DNA from: Clostridia bacterium
GTDB lineage: Bacteria; Bacillota; Clostridia; Christensenellales; CAG-138
Direction of reading: 5' to 3'
Assembly (NCBI GenBank): GCA_017448545.1
Contig: JAFSLH010000001.1
Span: 104,213-168,212 of the forward strand
DNA: 64,000 nucleotides
How positions within the stretch are numbered: position 1 is the stretch's first letter; each line of letters begins with the position of its first letter. A model generated the notes under the pieces. The model made no database searches, was not told the DNA's origin, and was given only the letters and a program-made list of their open reading frames with translations. The position numbers were made by a program, and so were the translations under genes. Below, piece after piece: positions 49,288 through 58,313 of this stretch.

Positions 49288-50763
49288 ATGTATTACATCG
49301 GAATCGACCTCGGCACCTCGGCCGTGAAGCTGCTGCTGGTGACGGAAACCGGCAAAATCGTCGGTTCGGTCACGCGGGAATACCCGCTTTCCTTCCCGCA
49401 GCCCGGCTGGAGCGAGCAATCGCCCGCGGACTGGTGGAACGCCGTGACGGACGGCGTCCGTGAACTGACGGCAGGGATTGACAAAAGCGCCGTCCGCGCG
49501 ATCGGCTGCGGCGGACAGATGCACGGGCTCGTCGCGCTCGACGAAGCCGACAACGTGATTCGGCCCGCCATCCTCTGGAACGACGGCAGAACGGACGCGG
49601 AAGTGGAGTATCTGAACGGCGGGATCGGCAAAGACGTGCTCTCCGCGCGCACCGCGAACATTGCTTTTGCCGGATTCACCGCGCCGAAACTGCTTTGGAT
49701 GCGCAATAACGAGCCGGAAAACTTCGCGAAGATTGCGAGAATCATGCTGCCGAAGGACTACATCAACTACCGGCTGACCGGCGTACATTCGTGCGACTAT
49801 TCCGATGCGAGCGGCATGCTGCTGCTCGACGTGAAGAACAAGCGCTGGTCGCAGGAGATGCTTGCGGTGTGCGGCATGACCGAAGCGCAGATGCCGCGGC
49901 TGTTTGAAAGCTATGACGTGACCGGAACGCTGCTGCCCGACGTTGCAGAAACGCTCGGTCTTTCCCCCGCCGTCAAAGTCGTTGCCGGCGCGGGCGACAA
50001 CGCTGCCGCCGCGATCGGCACCGGAACCGTAACGGACGGCGCATGCAACATCAGTCTCGGCACCTCGGGCACGATCTTCATCGCGTCCGACCGGTTCGGT
50101 GTCGACCCGTTCAACGCGCTGCACGCCTTTGCGCACGCGAACGGCCGGTATCACCTGATGGGCTGCATCCTCTCGGCGGCAAGCTGCAACAAGTGGTTCT
50201 GCGACGAGGTCTTAAAGACGAAAGACTACGCCGCCGAGCAGGTCCCGATTACGGACGAGAAGCTCGGCCGCAACCGCGTGTTCTTCCTCCCGTACCTGAT
50301 GGGCGAGCGCAGTCCGATCAACGACACGAACGCGCGCGGCACGTTCACGGGGCTTTCGATGGACACAACCCGCGCCGACATGGTGCAGGCGGTTCTGGAG
50401 GGCGTTGCGTTCGCGGTGCGCGACTGCTTTGAGGTTGCAAAGTCGCTCGGCATCCCGATCGAAAGCAGCAAGCTCTGCGGCGGCGGCGCAAAATCCCCGC
50501 TTTGGCGCAGGATCGTCGCGAACGTGCTGAACATCCGGCTCGAGATTCCGCAGGCCGAGGAGGGCCCGGGCTTCGGCGGCGCGATGCTTGCGATGGTCGG
50601 TGACGGCGCGTATCCCGACGTAAAAGCCTGCGCCGACGCGCTCGTCTTTACGGCCAAGACCGTCTCCCCCGATCCCGCAATCGCCGCGCGCTACGAAGCG
50701 CAGTATCAAAAATACCGTACGCTCTACCCCGCGCTCAAAGACGCGTTCCGCGCGATGCGGTAA
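49288..50763 (+). CDS. xylB: Xylulokinase
   Basis: A 491-aa FGGY carbohydrate kinase that phosphorylates D-xylulose. The phosphate-binding motif YIGIDLGTSAVKLLLV is at the N-terminus, GCGGQMHGLVALDE near residue 70 is typical of XylB, and the second nucleotide-binding segment is LCGGGAKSPLWRRIVANV near residue 395. AAAAGGAG precedes ATG 49288. A TTG at 49258 would extend it by 10 residues but lies in the preceding frame. No xylose isomerase gene is nearby. Confidence 0.95.
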   Translation: MYYIGIDLGTSAVKLLLVTETGKIVGSVTREYPLSFPQPGWSEQSPADWWNAVTDGVRELTAGIDKSAVRAIGCGGQMHGLVALDEADNVIRPAILWNDGRTDAEVEYLNGGIGKDVLSARTANIAFAGFTAPKLLWMRNNEPENFAKIARIMLPKDYINYRLTGVHSCDYSDASGMLLLDVKNKRWSQEMLAVCGMTEAQMPRLFESYDVTGTLLPDVAETLGLSPAVKVVAGAGDNAAAAIGTGTVTDGACNISLGTSGTIFIASDRFGVDPFNALHAFAHANGRYHLMGCILSAASCNKWFCDEVLKTKDYAAEQVPITDEKLGRNRVFFLPYLMGERSPINDTNARGTFTGLSMDTTRADMVQAVLEGVAFAVRDCFEVAKSLGIPIESSKLCGGGAKSPLWRRIVANVLNIRLEIPQAEEGPGFGGAMLAMVGDGAYPDVKACADALVFTAKTVSPDPAIAARYEAQYQKYRTLYPALKDAFRAMR

Positions 50764-50775
50764 AACGGCTTACCG

Positions 50776-50803
50776 CCGGCTCCGTTTTTCGGGGCCGGTT
50801 TTT
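50776..50803 (+). terminator. Terminator of xylB
   Basis: CCGGCTCCG (50776-50784) and CGGGGCCGG (50790-50798) pair with one G-T pair around TTTTT, followed by five T residues. Confidence 0.85.
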
Positions 50804-50855
50804 CTATGCCGTTACATCCGTATCGCAAAATTTTGTAATTCTTTTACACGATTTC

Positions 50856-50884
50856 TTGCATTTTTGCGCGACTTTCGGTATCAT
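50856..50884 (+). promoter_or_regulatory. Weak promoter candidate of the LRR protein gene
   Basis: TTGCAT (50856-50861), a 17-nt spacer and TATCAT (50879-50884). The region is AT-rich (poly-T runs), which may compensate for the weak -35. Confidence 0.4.
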
Positions 50885-50940
50885 ATCATTGTCATATTAT
50901 TTGTACGCAATCGATTCCGCATAAAAAGGAGTTCACGCAG

Positions 50941-53900
50941 ATGACGAAGGATCGGATGAGGAAACGGACGGCTTTGGCGCTGCTCGCGCTGGCGCTGCTG
51001 CTCGTCTATGCAGTCACGTTCGCAGATGGGAACGATACGGGGCAGCCCATGATTCGTTCCAACGCCTGCGGTGAGAACCTCACGTGGGAGTATTCCAACA
51101 AGACGCTGACGATCACCGGCACCGGCGAAATGACGGACTATACCGAAAACGCCGCGCCGTGGAGCGGCTGGGCGACGCTGATCAAACGGATCGTGCTGCC
51201 GGACGGGATGACCTACATCGGTTCGTATGCGTTTTACGGCTGCAGCAACGTGGACGAGGTCACGATTCCGGACGCGGTCGAGGCCATCGGCAGCTATGCG
51301 TTCTCCGGCTGCACCGATCTGAAGACGGTCAGCTTCGGACAGGGGCTTATGCAGATCGGTCCGTATGCGTTTTCCGGCTGCACCCGTCTGACCGCCGTCA
51401 ATCTTCCGGAAGCCTGCTTCTTCCTCTGGAACGGTGCGTTTGCGGGCTGCACGCAGCTTGCGAACGTGACGCTCGGCTACTATACGGCGGCGATTATGGA
51501 CGATGCGTTCTCCGGCTGTAAGAGTCTTTGGCAGATCGAATACCACGGTACGGTCACCGAACGCGGCTATATCTTCATCGGCAGCGGCAACGAAAAGCTG
51601 ACCGGCGCGGCCTGGTCGTATTGGACTTTGACGCGCATCGAATGGAACAAATGGCCGCAAACGCTCTACTATCTGCAGGGCGCCGAAGCGCCGTATGTGA
51701 ATGACATCGTCATCAATGCCGTCTACAACGGTTCCATCTATGTCCCCCTCGCCGTGGATAACGACATGGTGACCGGCTTCGACGGATCGCAGGTCGGGAG
51801 ACAGATGCTGTCCGTGACATACGAGGGATTCTCATTAGACTATTACGTTCGGGTTGTGTCGCCCAAATGCGGTGAAAATCTGGAATGGCGCATTGAAAAC
51901 GGCACGCTGATCATCGAAGGCAGCGGCGATATGGACTCGTTCGCAAACGAGTCCCCCTGGTACGGATTCCGAGATCTGTTTACTTCCGTTTCCCTGCCGG
52001 ACGGGCTGACCTCCATCGGGAACTACGCTTTTCGCAGTTGTACGGTCGGCGCGATTCAGTTTCCCGACGGTTTGCGGCAAATCGGCCGTTGTGCATTTTA
52101 TGAGGCCATCGGATCCGGCGATCTGATTCTGCCGGAGGGGCTGACCACGCTTGAGGATTGGGCGTTTTACGGCGCCGCCTTCCGTTCCGTACGGATTCCG
52201 ACAACGCTGACAACGGTCGGCAATAATCCGTTCAGTAACAGCAGGATAGAGGAGGTCGTGTTTGCTGACGGCATAACCGAAATCCATGCCGGCATTTTGG
52301 GGTATTGCACTTCCCTTACGAGCGTAACCATACCGCAATCCGTTGTTTCCATCGGGGAAGCCGCTTTCCGTTCTTGCGGCAAGCTCACTGCGCTTTCGCT
52401 TCCGTCCGGGATTACCTCGATCCCGAAGCAGCTATGCGATAGCTGCTCGGCTCTTGAATCCATCAGCATCCCTTCCGGCGTGACGACCATCGGAGCCGAG
52501 GCTTTTGCACGATGCAGGTCGATCACGGAAATTGTCCTTTCCGACAACATTACCGACGTCGGCGCCGGTGCGTTTTACGACTGCAGATCGCTCACGGATG
52601 TTACGCTTCCTTCCGGGCTGACCGCCATTTCGGACAGTCTCTTCGGCGCCTGTCGCTCGCTGCAGTCCATCGAGCTTCCGGCGACCGTGACTTCCATTGG
52701 GTACGCTGCTTTCCAGGACTGCTACGCGCTGGAATCCATCAACATTACCGGTATCTCGACATTCGGGACCGCTGTGTTTAGCGGCTGCCAGTCGCTCCGT
52801 TCCATCACGCTGCCGGATGGGATGACCGAAATTCCGGATTTATTCTTCCAGTGCTGCCCTCTGACGTCGATTTCTCTTCCGGCCGGGATTACCAGAATCG
52901 GGGATTTTGCGTTTCGCGGCTGTTACAATCTGACAGCCATTGAGCTGCCGCCCGCCTGTATGTCTGTAGGGACGCACGCGTTCGAAAACTGTTATTCCCT
53001 GACGAACATCCGACTGGATTCGGTAACCTCCATCGGTACCCGTGCATTTACAGGCTGCACCTCTCTCAAAACAGTTGCAATGAAAGACGTTGATTCTCTG
53101 CGATCCGGCTTGTTTGACGGATGTTCCGCCCTGGATACGGTTTTGTGTAAAAGCAGTGCTTCCATCGCCGACAACTGCTTTTACAAGTGTACGGCTCTTA
53201 CGTCGCTGCGCGTACCGGACGGCGTAACCTCCATCGAAAGCACTGCATTCAAATCCTGTGCGGCGCTTGCAGAAATCACGTTCCCGCGCAGTCTGACGTA
53301 CTGCTCGCTCGGCGACTATATGTCCTACAAGGTATACTATCCGACCACAGCCGTGTACTATCACGGTACCGCGGAGCAAAGCGCTCACATTCATTTGTGG
53401 AACCGGCATGACGTCCTTTGGCATTACCTGAACGACGCGGCACTGTCGATTGCAAAGACGCCGACGCAGCAGACCTACGTCTGGAACGCCGATCCATTCT
53501 CGCTCGACGGCTGTGAAATCCTTTTGACGTTCGACGACGGGCACACCGAGGTGCTGTACAACGACGCGGTCACCGTGACCGGGTTCGACAACACACAGCT
53601 CGGCTTACAGACCGTGACGGTTTCGTATTACGAAGCCGCGCCCACGACGCTGACCGTCCGGGTGATTCCGGGGCCGATCGAATCGATCGAGGTCACCGCC
53701 CTGCCGACCGTGAGCGAATACTATCAAAATGCAAGCACGTTCCATGCGGCGGGCGGCAAGCTGACGCTGCATCTGGAAAACGGCGAATCGGTCGAAATCG
53801 ACCTCGAGGACGATATGGTTTCCGGCTTCGACAACAGCACACTCGGCGAGTGTGTGCTGACGGCTGCGTTTGAAGGCAAAACGACGACGTTCCGGGTCGC

Positions 53901-54702
53901 GATCGTGGAACTGCCGCCGAACACGCTGCGCTTTGCGGCGGACGCGCTGCCGAACGGCAATACGGTGGAAATCAACGGCGCTCCCTATCCCGTATACGGC
54001 GATCTCGTGGTTCTGCCGGAGGACGTGACAGGCGGCACGGTCATCGAGTATACCTACCAAATCACGAACCCGAACGACGTGCATACACACTATCCGACGT
54101 CCCTGAAGGTCTGGGTGATCCGCGAGCAGGACGGCGGGAGGATCGCGCAGCGCGTTTCCGCACTCGACGACGTCCTGCAGTATGCGGGCAGCTCGATCCG
54201 CATCACCGGTCAGAAGGGCATCCGCATGATCACCTCGGTGCCGATCGCCCAGAGGAACCTCCTGACCGGCGCCGGGCTTGCCGGATTTTGGCTGAAGGAG
54301 TACGGCACGATCGTGCAATGGGACAGTGTGCTTTCCGGCGCGCCGCTGACGCTCGAAACGCCCGAAGTCAAGCGCGCGTATGCGTATAAAAAGATGGATG
54401 ACGGCTCGATCTCCGACCCCGTCTTTGCCAGAACCGACAGCCTGATCCAGTACACGAACGTGCTGGTCGGTCTGACCGACGAGAAGTGCAAGCCGGACCT
54501 TGCGCTGCGTCCGTACATGATTCTGGTCGACGGCGCCGGCGTCGAATACGTGATTTACGGCGGCACGATCCATCGCAGCATCGGCTATATCGCATATCAG
54601 AACCGCGCCGTGTTCCGCGCCGGAACCGCGTCCTACGCGTTCATCTGGAGCATCCTTCACGCGGTCTACGGTGATCGCTATGACGCGGAATACACGCCCT
54701 GA
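50941..54702 (+). CDS. Large secreted BspA-type leucine-rich-repeat protein
   Basis: A 1253-aa exported protein. Residues 1-28 are a signal peptide (TALALLALALLLVYAVTFA). LRR_5/BspA repeats occupy about 35-230 and 300-830, with units of about 23 residues such as LPDGMTYIGSYAFYGCSNV and IPSGVTTIGAEAFARC. A Big_3-like domain interrupts them (about 240-300) and two more follow (about 840-1000; TGFDNTQLGLQTVTVSY, SGFDNSTLGECVLTAAF). The C-terminal 230 residues (GQKGIRMITSVPI to the end) form a conserved-looking domain I cannot name. No sortase motif or S-layer domain is seen. Such proteins act as adhesins. AAAAAGGAG precedes ATG 50941. Confidence 0.9.
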   Translation: MTKDRMRKRTALALLALALLLVYAVTFADGNDTGQPMIRSNACGENLTWEYSNKTLTITGTGEMTDYTENAAPWSGWATLIKRIVLPDGMTYIGSYAFYGCSNVDEVTIPDAVEAIGSYAFSGCTDLKTVSFGQGLMQIGPYAFSGCTRLTAVNLPEACFFLWNGAFAGCTQLANVTLGYYTAAIMDDAFSGCKSLWQIEYHGTVTERGYIFIGSGNEKLTGAAWSYWTLTRIEWNKWPQTLYYLQGAEAPYVNDIVINAVYNGSIYVPLAVDNDMVTGFDGSQVGRQMLSVTYEGFSLDYYVRVVSPKCGENLEWRIENGTLIIEGSGDMDSFANESPWYGFRDLFTSVSLPDGLTSIGNYAFRSCTVGAIQFPDGLRQIGRCAFYEAIGSGDLILPEGLTTLEDWAFYGAAFRSVRIPTTLTTVGNNPFSNSRIEEVVFADGITEIHAGILGYCTSLTSVTIPQSVVSIGEAAFRSCGKLTALSLPSGITSIPKQLCDSCSALESISIPSGVTTIGAEAFARCRSITEIVLSDNITDVGAGAFYDCRSLTDVTLPSGLTAISDSLFGACRSLQSIELPATVTSIGYAAFQDCYALESINITGISTFGTAVFSGCQSLRSITLPDGMTEIPDLFFQCCPLTSISLPAGITRIGDFAFRGCYNLTAIELPPACMSVGTHAFENCYSLTNIRLDSVTSIGTRAFTGCTSLKTVAMKDVDSLRSGLFDGCSALDTVLCKSSASIADNCFYKCTALTSLRVPDGVTSIESTAFKSCAALAEITFPRSLTYCSLGDYMSYKVYYPTTAVYYHGTAEQSAHIHLWNRHDVLWHYLNDAALSIAKTPTQQTYVWNADPFSLDGCEILLTFDDGHTEVLYNDAVTVTGFDNTQLGLQTVTVSYYEAAPTTLTVRVIPGPIESIEVTALPTVSEYYQNASTFHAAGGKLTLHLENGESVEIDLEDDMVSGFDNSTLGECVLTAAFEGKTTTFRVAIVELPPNTLRFAADALPNGNTVEINGAPYPVYGDLVVLPEDVTGGTVIEYTYQITNPNDVHTHYPTSLKVWVIREQDGGRIAQRVSALDDVLQYAGSSIRITGQKGIRMITSVPIAQRNLLTGAGLAGFWLKEYGTIVQWDSVLSGAPLTLETPEVKRAYAYKKMDDGSISDPVFARTDSLIQYTNVLVGLTDEKCKPDLALRPYMILVDGAGVEYVIYGGTIHRSIGYIAYQNRAVFRAGTASYAFIWSILHAVYGDRYDAEYTP

Positions 54703-54767
54703 CAAGCCCCGACCGAAACGCGCCGTTGAAAACGCGGCGCAAGGTCAATCCAGCCAAAAAGCAAAGG

Positions 54768-54800
54768 CCGTGAAGGAAAACCCTTCACGGTCTGTTTCAT
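54768..54800. terminator. Terminator of hup
   Basis: CCGTGAAGG (54768-54776) and CCTTCACGG (54782-54790) form a perfect 9-bp stem. On the minus strand CCTTTGCTTTTTGG follows. A second GC-rich stem (54720-54740) without T-tract lies closer to the LRR gene stop. Confidence 0.8.
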
Positions 54801-54813
54801 TGGGTGAATCGAA

Positions 54814-55086
54814 TTAGTTCAAAGCATCCTTCAGCGCTTTGCCGGCCTTGAAAACCGGAGCCTTGGAAGCGGAAATCTCAATCTCTGCGCCGGTCGCGGG
54901 GTTGTGGCCCTTGCGCGCTGCGCGCTCCTTCGCTTCGAACGTGCCAAAGCCGACGAGGGAAACCTTCTCGGAAGCCTTCAGCGCTTCTTCGATGGTGGAC
55001 AGGGCGGCGTTGACGGCCTTCTCGGCGTCTTTCCGGGTAAGATTGCTCTTTTCTGCGACCGCAGCGATCAGTTCTGCTTTATTCAT
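54814..55086 (-). CDS. hup: HU family DNA-binding protein
   Basis: A 90-aa HU protein. [20 protein letters not shown] opens it, [20 protein letters not shown] spans the DNA-binding arm, and it ends [12 protein letters not shown]. It compacts the nucleoid as a dimer. The start ATG 55086 follows ATGGAGG. An upstream frame to 55188 would run through the promoter. Neighbouring mazG and spoVB are typical of Clostridia. Confidence 0.97.
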   Translation of the reverse strand: MNKAELIAAVAEKSNLTRKDAEKAVNAALSTIEEALKASEKVSLVGFGTFEAKERAARKGHNPATGAEIEISASKAPVFKAGKALKDALN

Positions 55087-55126
55087 TCTATTTTCCTCCA
55101 TATGTATTTTATCAATTCCGGGTGCC

Positions 55127-55143
55127 TGCGGACAGACTCCGCA
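55127..55143 (-). other. Hairpin in the hup leader
   Basis: TGCGGA (55127-55132) and TCCGCA (55138-55143) form a 6-bp dyad with a 5-nt loop in the untranslated leader of hup, 41 nt before the start codon. Confidence 0.4.
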
Positions 55144-55159
55144 AAAACGCACAGTTGTT

Positions 55160-55188
55160 ATTGTAACGCCATGATCCCGATTCGTCAA
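55160..55188 (-). promoter_or_regulatory. Sigma-A promoter of hup
   Basis: On the minus strand TTGACG (55188-55183), a 17-nt spacer and TACAAT (55165-55160). It overlaps the last codons of mazG, so hup has an independent promoter and a leader of about 67 nt. Confidence 0.78.
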
Positions 55189-56642
55189 GAGAATTTTTCC
55201 TTTTTTACAATCGAAGAAAGCACATTTTCGGGCGGCGTATGCTTGACCCGTTCCCAGTACGCATCCTGCTCGGCAAGCGTCATATCGGCAAGCTGTTTTC
55301 CGTCCTGCAGCACAAGCTGTTCCATGCGTCCGAACCGATCGACAAACTTGTCCGTCGCCTCGTGGAGAAGCTGTTCCGCGTCGAGTCCCAGAAGCCGCAC
55401 CACGTTGACGACCGCAAACAGCAAGTCCCCCGCTTCCTCGCCGACGTTCGATCCCATGCGCATCGCTTCGTGCAGCTCCGCCGTCTCCTCGGCGATCTTA
55501 GGAAACGCCTCCTCGGCGTCCTTCCAGTCGAACCCGACCTTGCGCGCTTTCTTCTGCACCTTGGCGGAGCGGATCAGCGCCGGAAACCTTTTGGGAACCG
55601 AGCACATGGCCTCGGTCTGCGTCGTCTGGTGCCGTTCGGCCGCCTTCAGGGCTTCCCATGTTTTGAGCACCTCGCCCGCGGTGGTCGCCGTTACGTCGCC
55701 GAACACATGCGGATGACGGTAGATCAGCTTTTTCACAATCCCGTCCGAAACGTCGTCCTCATCGAACCGTCCCTGCTCCTTCGCAATCGTCGCGTGGAAA
55801 ACAACCTGCATCAGCACGTCGCCGAGCTCCTCAATGATATGCGCGTCGTCCTGCTCGTCGATCGCGTCGCACAGTTCATAGCACTCCTCGATCAGGTCGC
55901 GCTTGATGCTTTCGTGCGTTTGCTCCCGATCCCACGGACAGCCGCCCGGCGCACGCAAGCGCTCTAAAATCGCGCAAAGATCGTCGTACAGATACTTTGT
56001 CCGCTCGAAGAACGGGACCGGCGGAACGAGCAATACGGAGCCCGCAAAGAAGTCGGTTCTGCGGTCGAGCGTGTCCAGCGGAATCGTCTCGATCCGGTAA
56101 CTGCCGTCCGGCTGCATCGAAGCGAGCGAAACCGGCAGCTCGTCCGGATAAAACCGCTGCAAATACAGTTTGACCTCCCCGGCGGCCATCCATGTATCGA
56201 TCTCCTGGATACACAGCGATTCGGCAGGATCCGGCTTGTTCGGCAGGCTGTTCGCCGTGCAGAGCCGCGCCGACTGCAGCGCCGGAAACGCGGCCTTTGC
56301 GTACGATACGCCGGGCAGAACGCTCCATGCAGCGTCCTGCGCTTCGCACGCGGCGCGGATCGCTTCGGTCTGCGCAAAGCAGCCGTCGCCCGGTACGGCG
56401 TAGACGCAATCGCCCGCCGCAAGCAGCCGTTCGGCAATCGCCGCGTTCAGCGCATCGAAGTCATCCGCCGTTTCGTAGAGGTCGTCCATCGTCTCATACG
56501 AAAGCCCGGCTTCCTTTACCGGGTTCGCGCAGGGATGCCGGTCGGTCTGCAAAAAGAGGCGTTTCGCCTCCGAAACAGCCTTCCATGCCGCGCGCGTGAT
56601 CGTCTGCGGCGTGGAAAGCGGCACAATCTGAATTTGTTTCAT
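55185..56642 (-). CDS. mazG: MazG nucleotide pyrophosphohydrolase with N-terminal methylase-like domain (YabN type)
   Basis: A 485-aa protein. Residues about 1-215 are a degenerate tetrapyrrole-methylase-like domain ([37 protein letters not shown]). Two MazG domains follow. The first, about 240-340, has [20 protein letters not shown] and [13 protein letters not shown]; the second, about 370-460, has [13 protein letters not shown] and [15 protein letters not shown]. It hydrolyses NTPs to NMPs, clearing faulty nucleotides. It is 9 nt downstream of the spoVB/yabM gene, an order kept from B. subtilis yabM-yabN. Confidence 0.93.
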   Translation of the reverse strand: MKQIQIVPLSTPQTITRAAWKAVSEAKRLFLQTDRHPCANPVKEAGLSYETMDDLYETADDFDALNAAIAERLLAAGDCVYAVPGDGCFAQTEAIRAACEAQDAAWSVLPGVSYAKAAFPALQSARLCTANSLPNKPDPAESLCIQEIDTWMAAGEVKLYLQRFYPDELPVSLASMQPDGSYRIETIPLDTLDRRTDFFAGSVLLVPPVPFFERTKYLYDDLCAILERLRAPGGCPWDREQTHESIKRDLIEECYELCDAIDEQDDAHIIEELGDVLMQVVFHATIAKEQGRFDEDDVSDGIVKKLIYRHPHVFGDVTATTAGEVLKTWEALKAAERHQTTQTEAMCSVPKRFPALIRSAKVQKKARKVGFDWKDAEEAFPKIAEETAELHEAMRMGSNVGEEAGDLLFAVVNVVRLLGLDAEQLLHEATDKFVDRFGRMEQLVLQDGKQLADMTLAEQDAYWERVKHTPPENVLSSIVKKEKFS

Positions 56643-56651
56643 AGAAGCTCC

Positions 56652-58280
56652 TTATTTGTAAAAGCGCATGAGCTTTCGTCCGCCCGGAATGAGGGCAAGC
56701 TCCTCGCGCGAAAAGATGCGCAGCGCAAGCATCAATACCAGGTAAACGAGGATTGCCGCAACGATCGCGGCAACGCACGCAAGGGCCGAATACAGATACC
56801 GCGAACAATCGAGAATCAGTCCGATCCCGCGATACGTAAAGTACGCAAAGCCGCCCATCACGGCTGCGGCAAAGATCGGCTTCAGGAACGTATCAAGCAC
56901 ATTCAGCCGCGACTTCGTGACGACGACCAGCGCAATCGTATCCAGCAGCGCAGCAATGCCGTAGCAGGACAGGTTGCTGAACACCGCGCCGTAGATATTG
57001 ATGCGCGGATTGCTGACGCAAACGATGTTGACCACGACCTTCGTCACGCCGCCGATCAGCAGGAAGTAAACGGGCAGCCGTTGCCTGCCGACGCCCTGCA
57101 GCGCGCCCGTCGCCGTCTGCGACAGGGAGATAAACACGACGGTAAACGCCGCGATGTGCATCAGGCTTTCGGCAAGGTCCAGCGATTCCGGCCGGATGGA
57201 ACCGTACAGCAGGAAGATCGCAGGCCGCGCGAGGACGGACAGACCGACTGCACACGGCAGGCCGATCGCCATCGCGAGCTTGATGCTCGTGGCGGAAAGC
57301 CGTTTCACGTCCGCAGCATCCTTCCGCGCCATCGCAGCGGCAATTGCCGGAACGACCGCCATCGAAAGGGACGTCGAGATACCCGCCGGCAGGTTGATGA
57401 TCGAACGCACATAGGTGCAGAGGACGACGTACATCCGCTCCGCATCCGGCGCCGGGAATCCGGTGCGGATCAGGAGCCGCGTAATCATCGCGGAGTCGAG
57501 CACGTTTGCAATCGGCAGAATGGACGCGCCGAGTGTGATCGGAAGCGCGATCACAAGCAGATCACGCACGACGTGCTGTTCGGTCGCCGCCTCGACGCTG
57601 CCCGTCGGCAGCAGGGCTTTCCGTTCCTTCCGATAGATCGGATAGATCACGGCGACCGCAAGCGCTTCGGAGATCGTCACGCCGAGCAGGATGCCGACGC
57701 TGCCGGCCGCCGCCGGGTTCGGCGTGTCGTAATACCGATACAGCACATAGGCGAGCGAAAGGCCGAACAGCATCTTGAACACCTGTTCGGCAAGCTGCGA
57801 CAGGCCGGTTCCGTTCATGCGCTGCAAGCCCTGCAGATAGCCGCGGTACGCGCAGAGGATCGACGTGAAGAACAGCGCGGGCGCAAGCGACATCAGCGAC
57901 CGGCGCATGCCGGGATCGTCGGAATCCAGCAGGTATTTTGCGATCGGCTGCGCGCCGAGCAGCATGACCGCCGTCGTCACGAGTCCGAGCACAAGCAGCA
58001 TCCGGAACGCTTTTTTGAACACGGTATCCGCTTCGTCGTACGCGCCGCGCGCGACCCGCGCCGCCACCATGCGGGAGATCGCGATCGGGATGCCGGAGGA
58101 CGAGATGATCAGCAGCCAGGAATACGTCGGGTAGACCTTCTCATAAAAGAACATGCCCTCCTCGCCGAGAATCCGGATCGCAAAGACGCGAAACAGCACG
58201 CCGAGCACCTTGCAGATCAGACTTGCCGCCGCAAGGATCGCCGCGCCTTTGATGAAGCTTTGTTTTTGATTCCGTTCCAT
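56652..58280 (-). CDS. SpoVB/YabM-type polysaccharide flippase (MOP superfamily)
   Basis: A 542-aa integral membrane protein with about 14 hydrophobic segments. SFIKGAAILAAASLICKVLG at the N-terminus and the helix ISLPAGISTSLSMAVVPAIA (paraphrased from the sequence near residue 295) match the SpoVB/YabM group of the MOP family. Members flip lipid-linked wall precursors and act in cortex synthesis or as lipid II flippases. The gene precedes mazG in the order known for yabM-yabN. Confidence 0.9.
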   Translation of the reverse strand: MERNQKQSFIKGAAILAAASLICKVLGVLFRVFAIRILGEEGMFFYEKVYPTYSWLLIISSSGIPIAISRMVAARVARGAYDEADTVFKKAFRMLLVLGLVTTAVMLLGAQPIAKYLLDSDDPGMRRSLMSLAPALFFTSILCAYRGYLQGLQRMNGTGLSQLAEQVFKMLFGLSLAYVLYRYYDTPNPAAAGSVGILLGVTISEALAVAVIYPIYRKERKALLPTGSVEAATEQHVVRDLLVIALPITLGASILPIANVLDSAMITRLLIRTGFPAPDAERMYVVLCTYVRSIINLPAGISTSLSMAVVPAIAAAMARKDAADVKRLSATSIKLAMAIGLPCAVGLSVLARPAIFLLYGSIRPESLDLAESLMHIAAFTVVFISLSQTATGALQGVGRQRLPVYFLLIGGVTKVVVNIVCVSNPRINIYGAVFSNLSCYGIAALLDTIALVVVTKSRLNVLDTFLKPIFAAAVMGGFAYFTYRGIGLILDCSRYLYSALACVAAIVAAILVYLVLMLALRIFSREELALIPGGRKLMRFYK

Positions 58281-58313
58281 ACGCAGTCAGTATAACAGAT
58301 TCCGGCCGTGTTT

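Noticed and set aside
56535-58295. A 586-codon plus-strand frame opposite mazG and spoVB
   Set aside because: Arg/Asp/His-rich antisense frame; the minus-strand genes have clear domains and starts.
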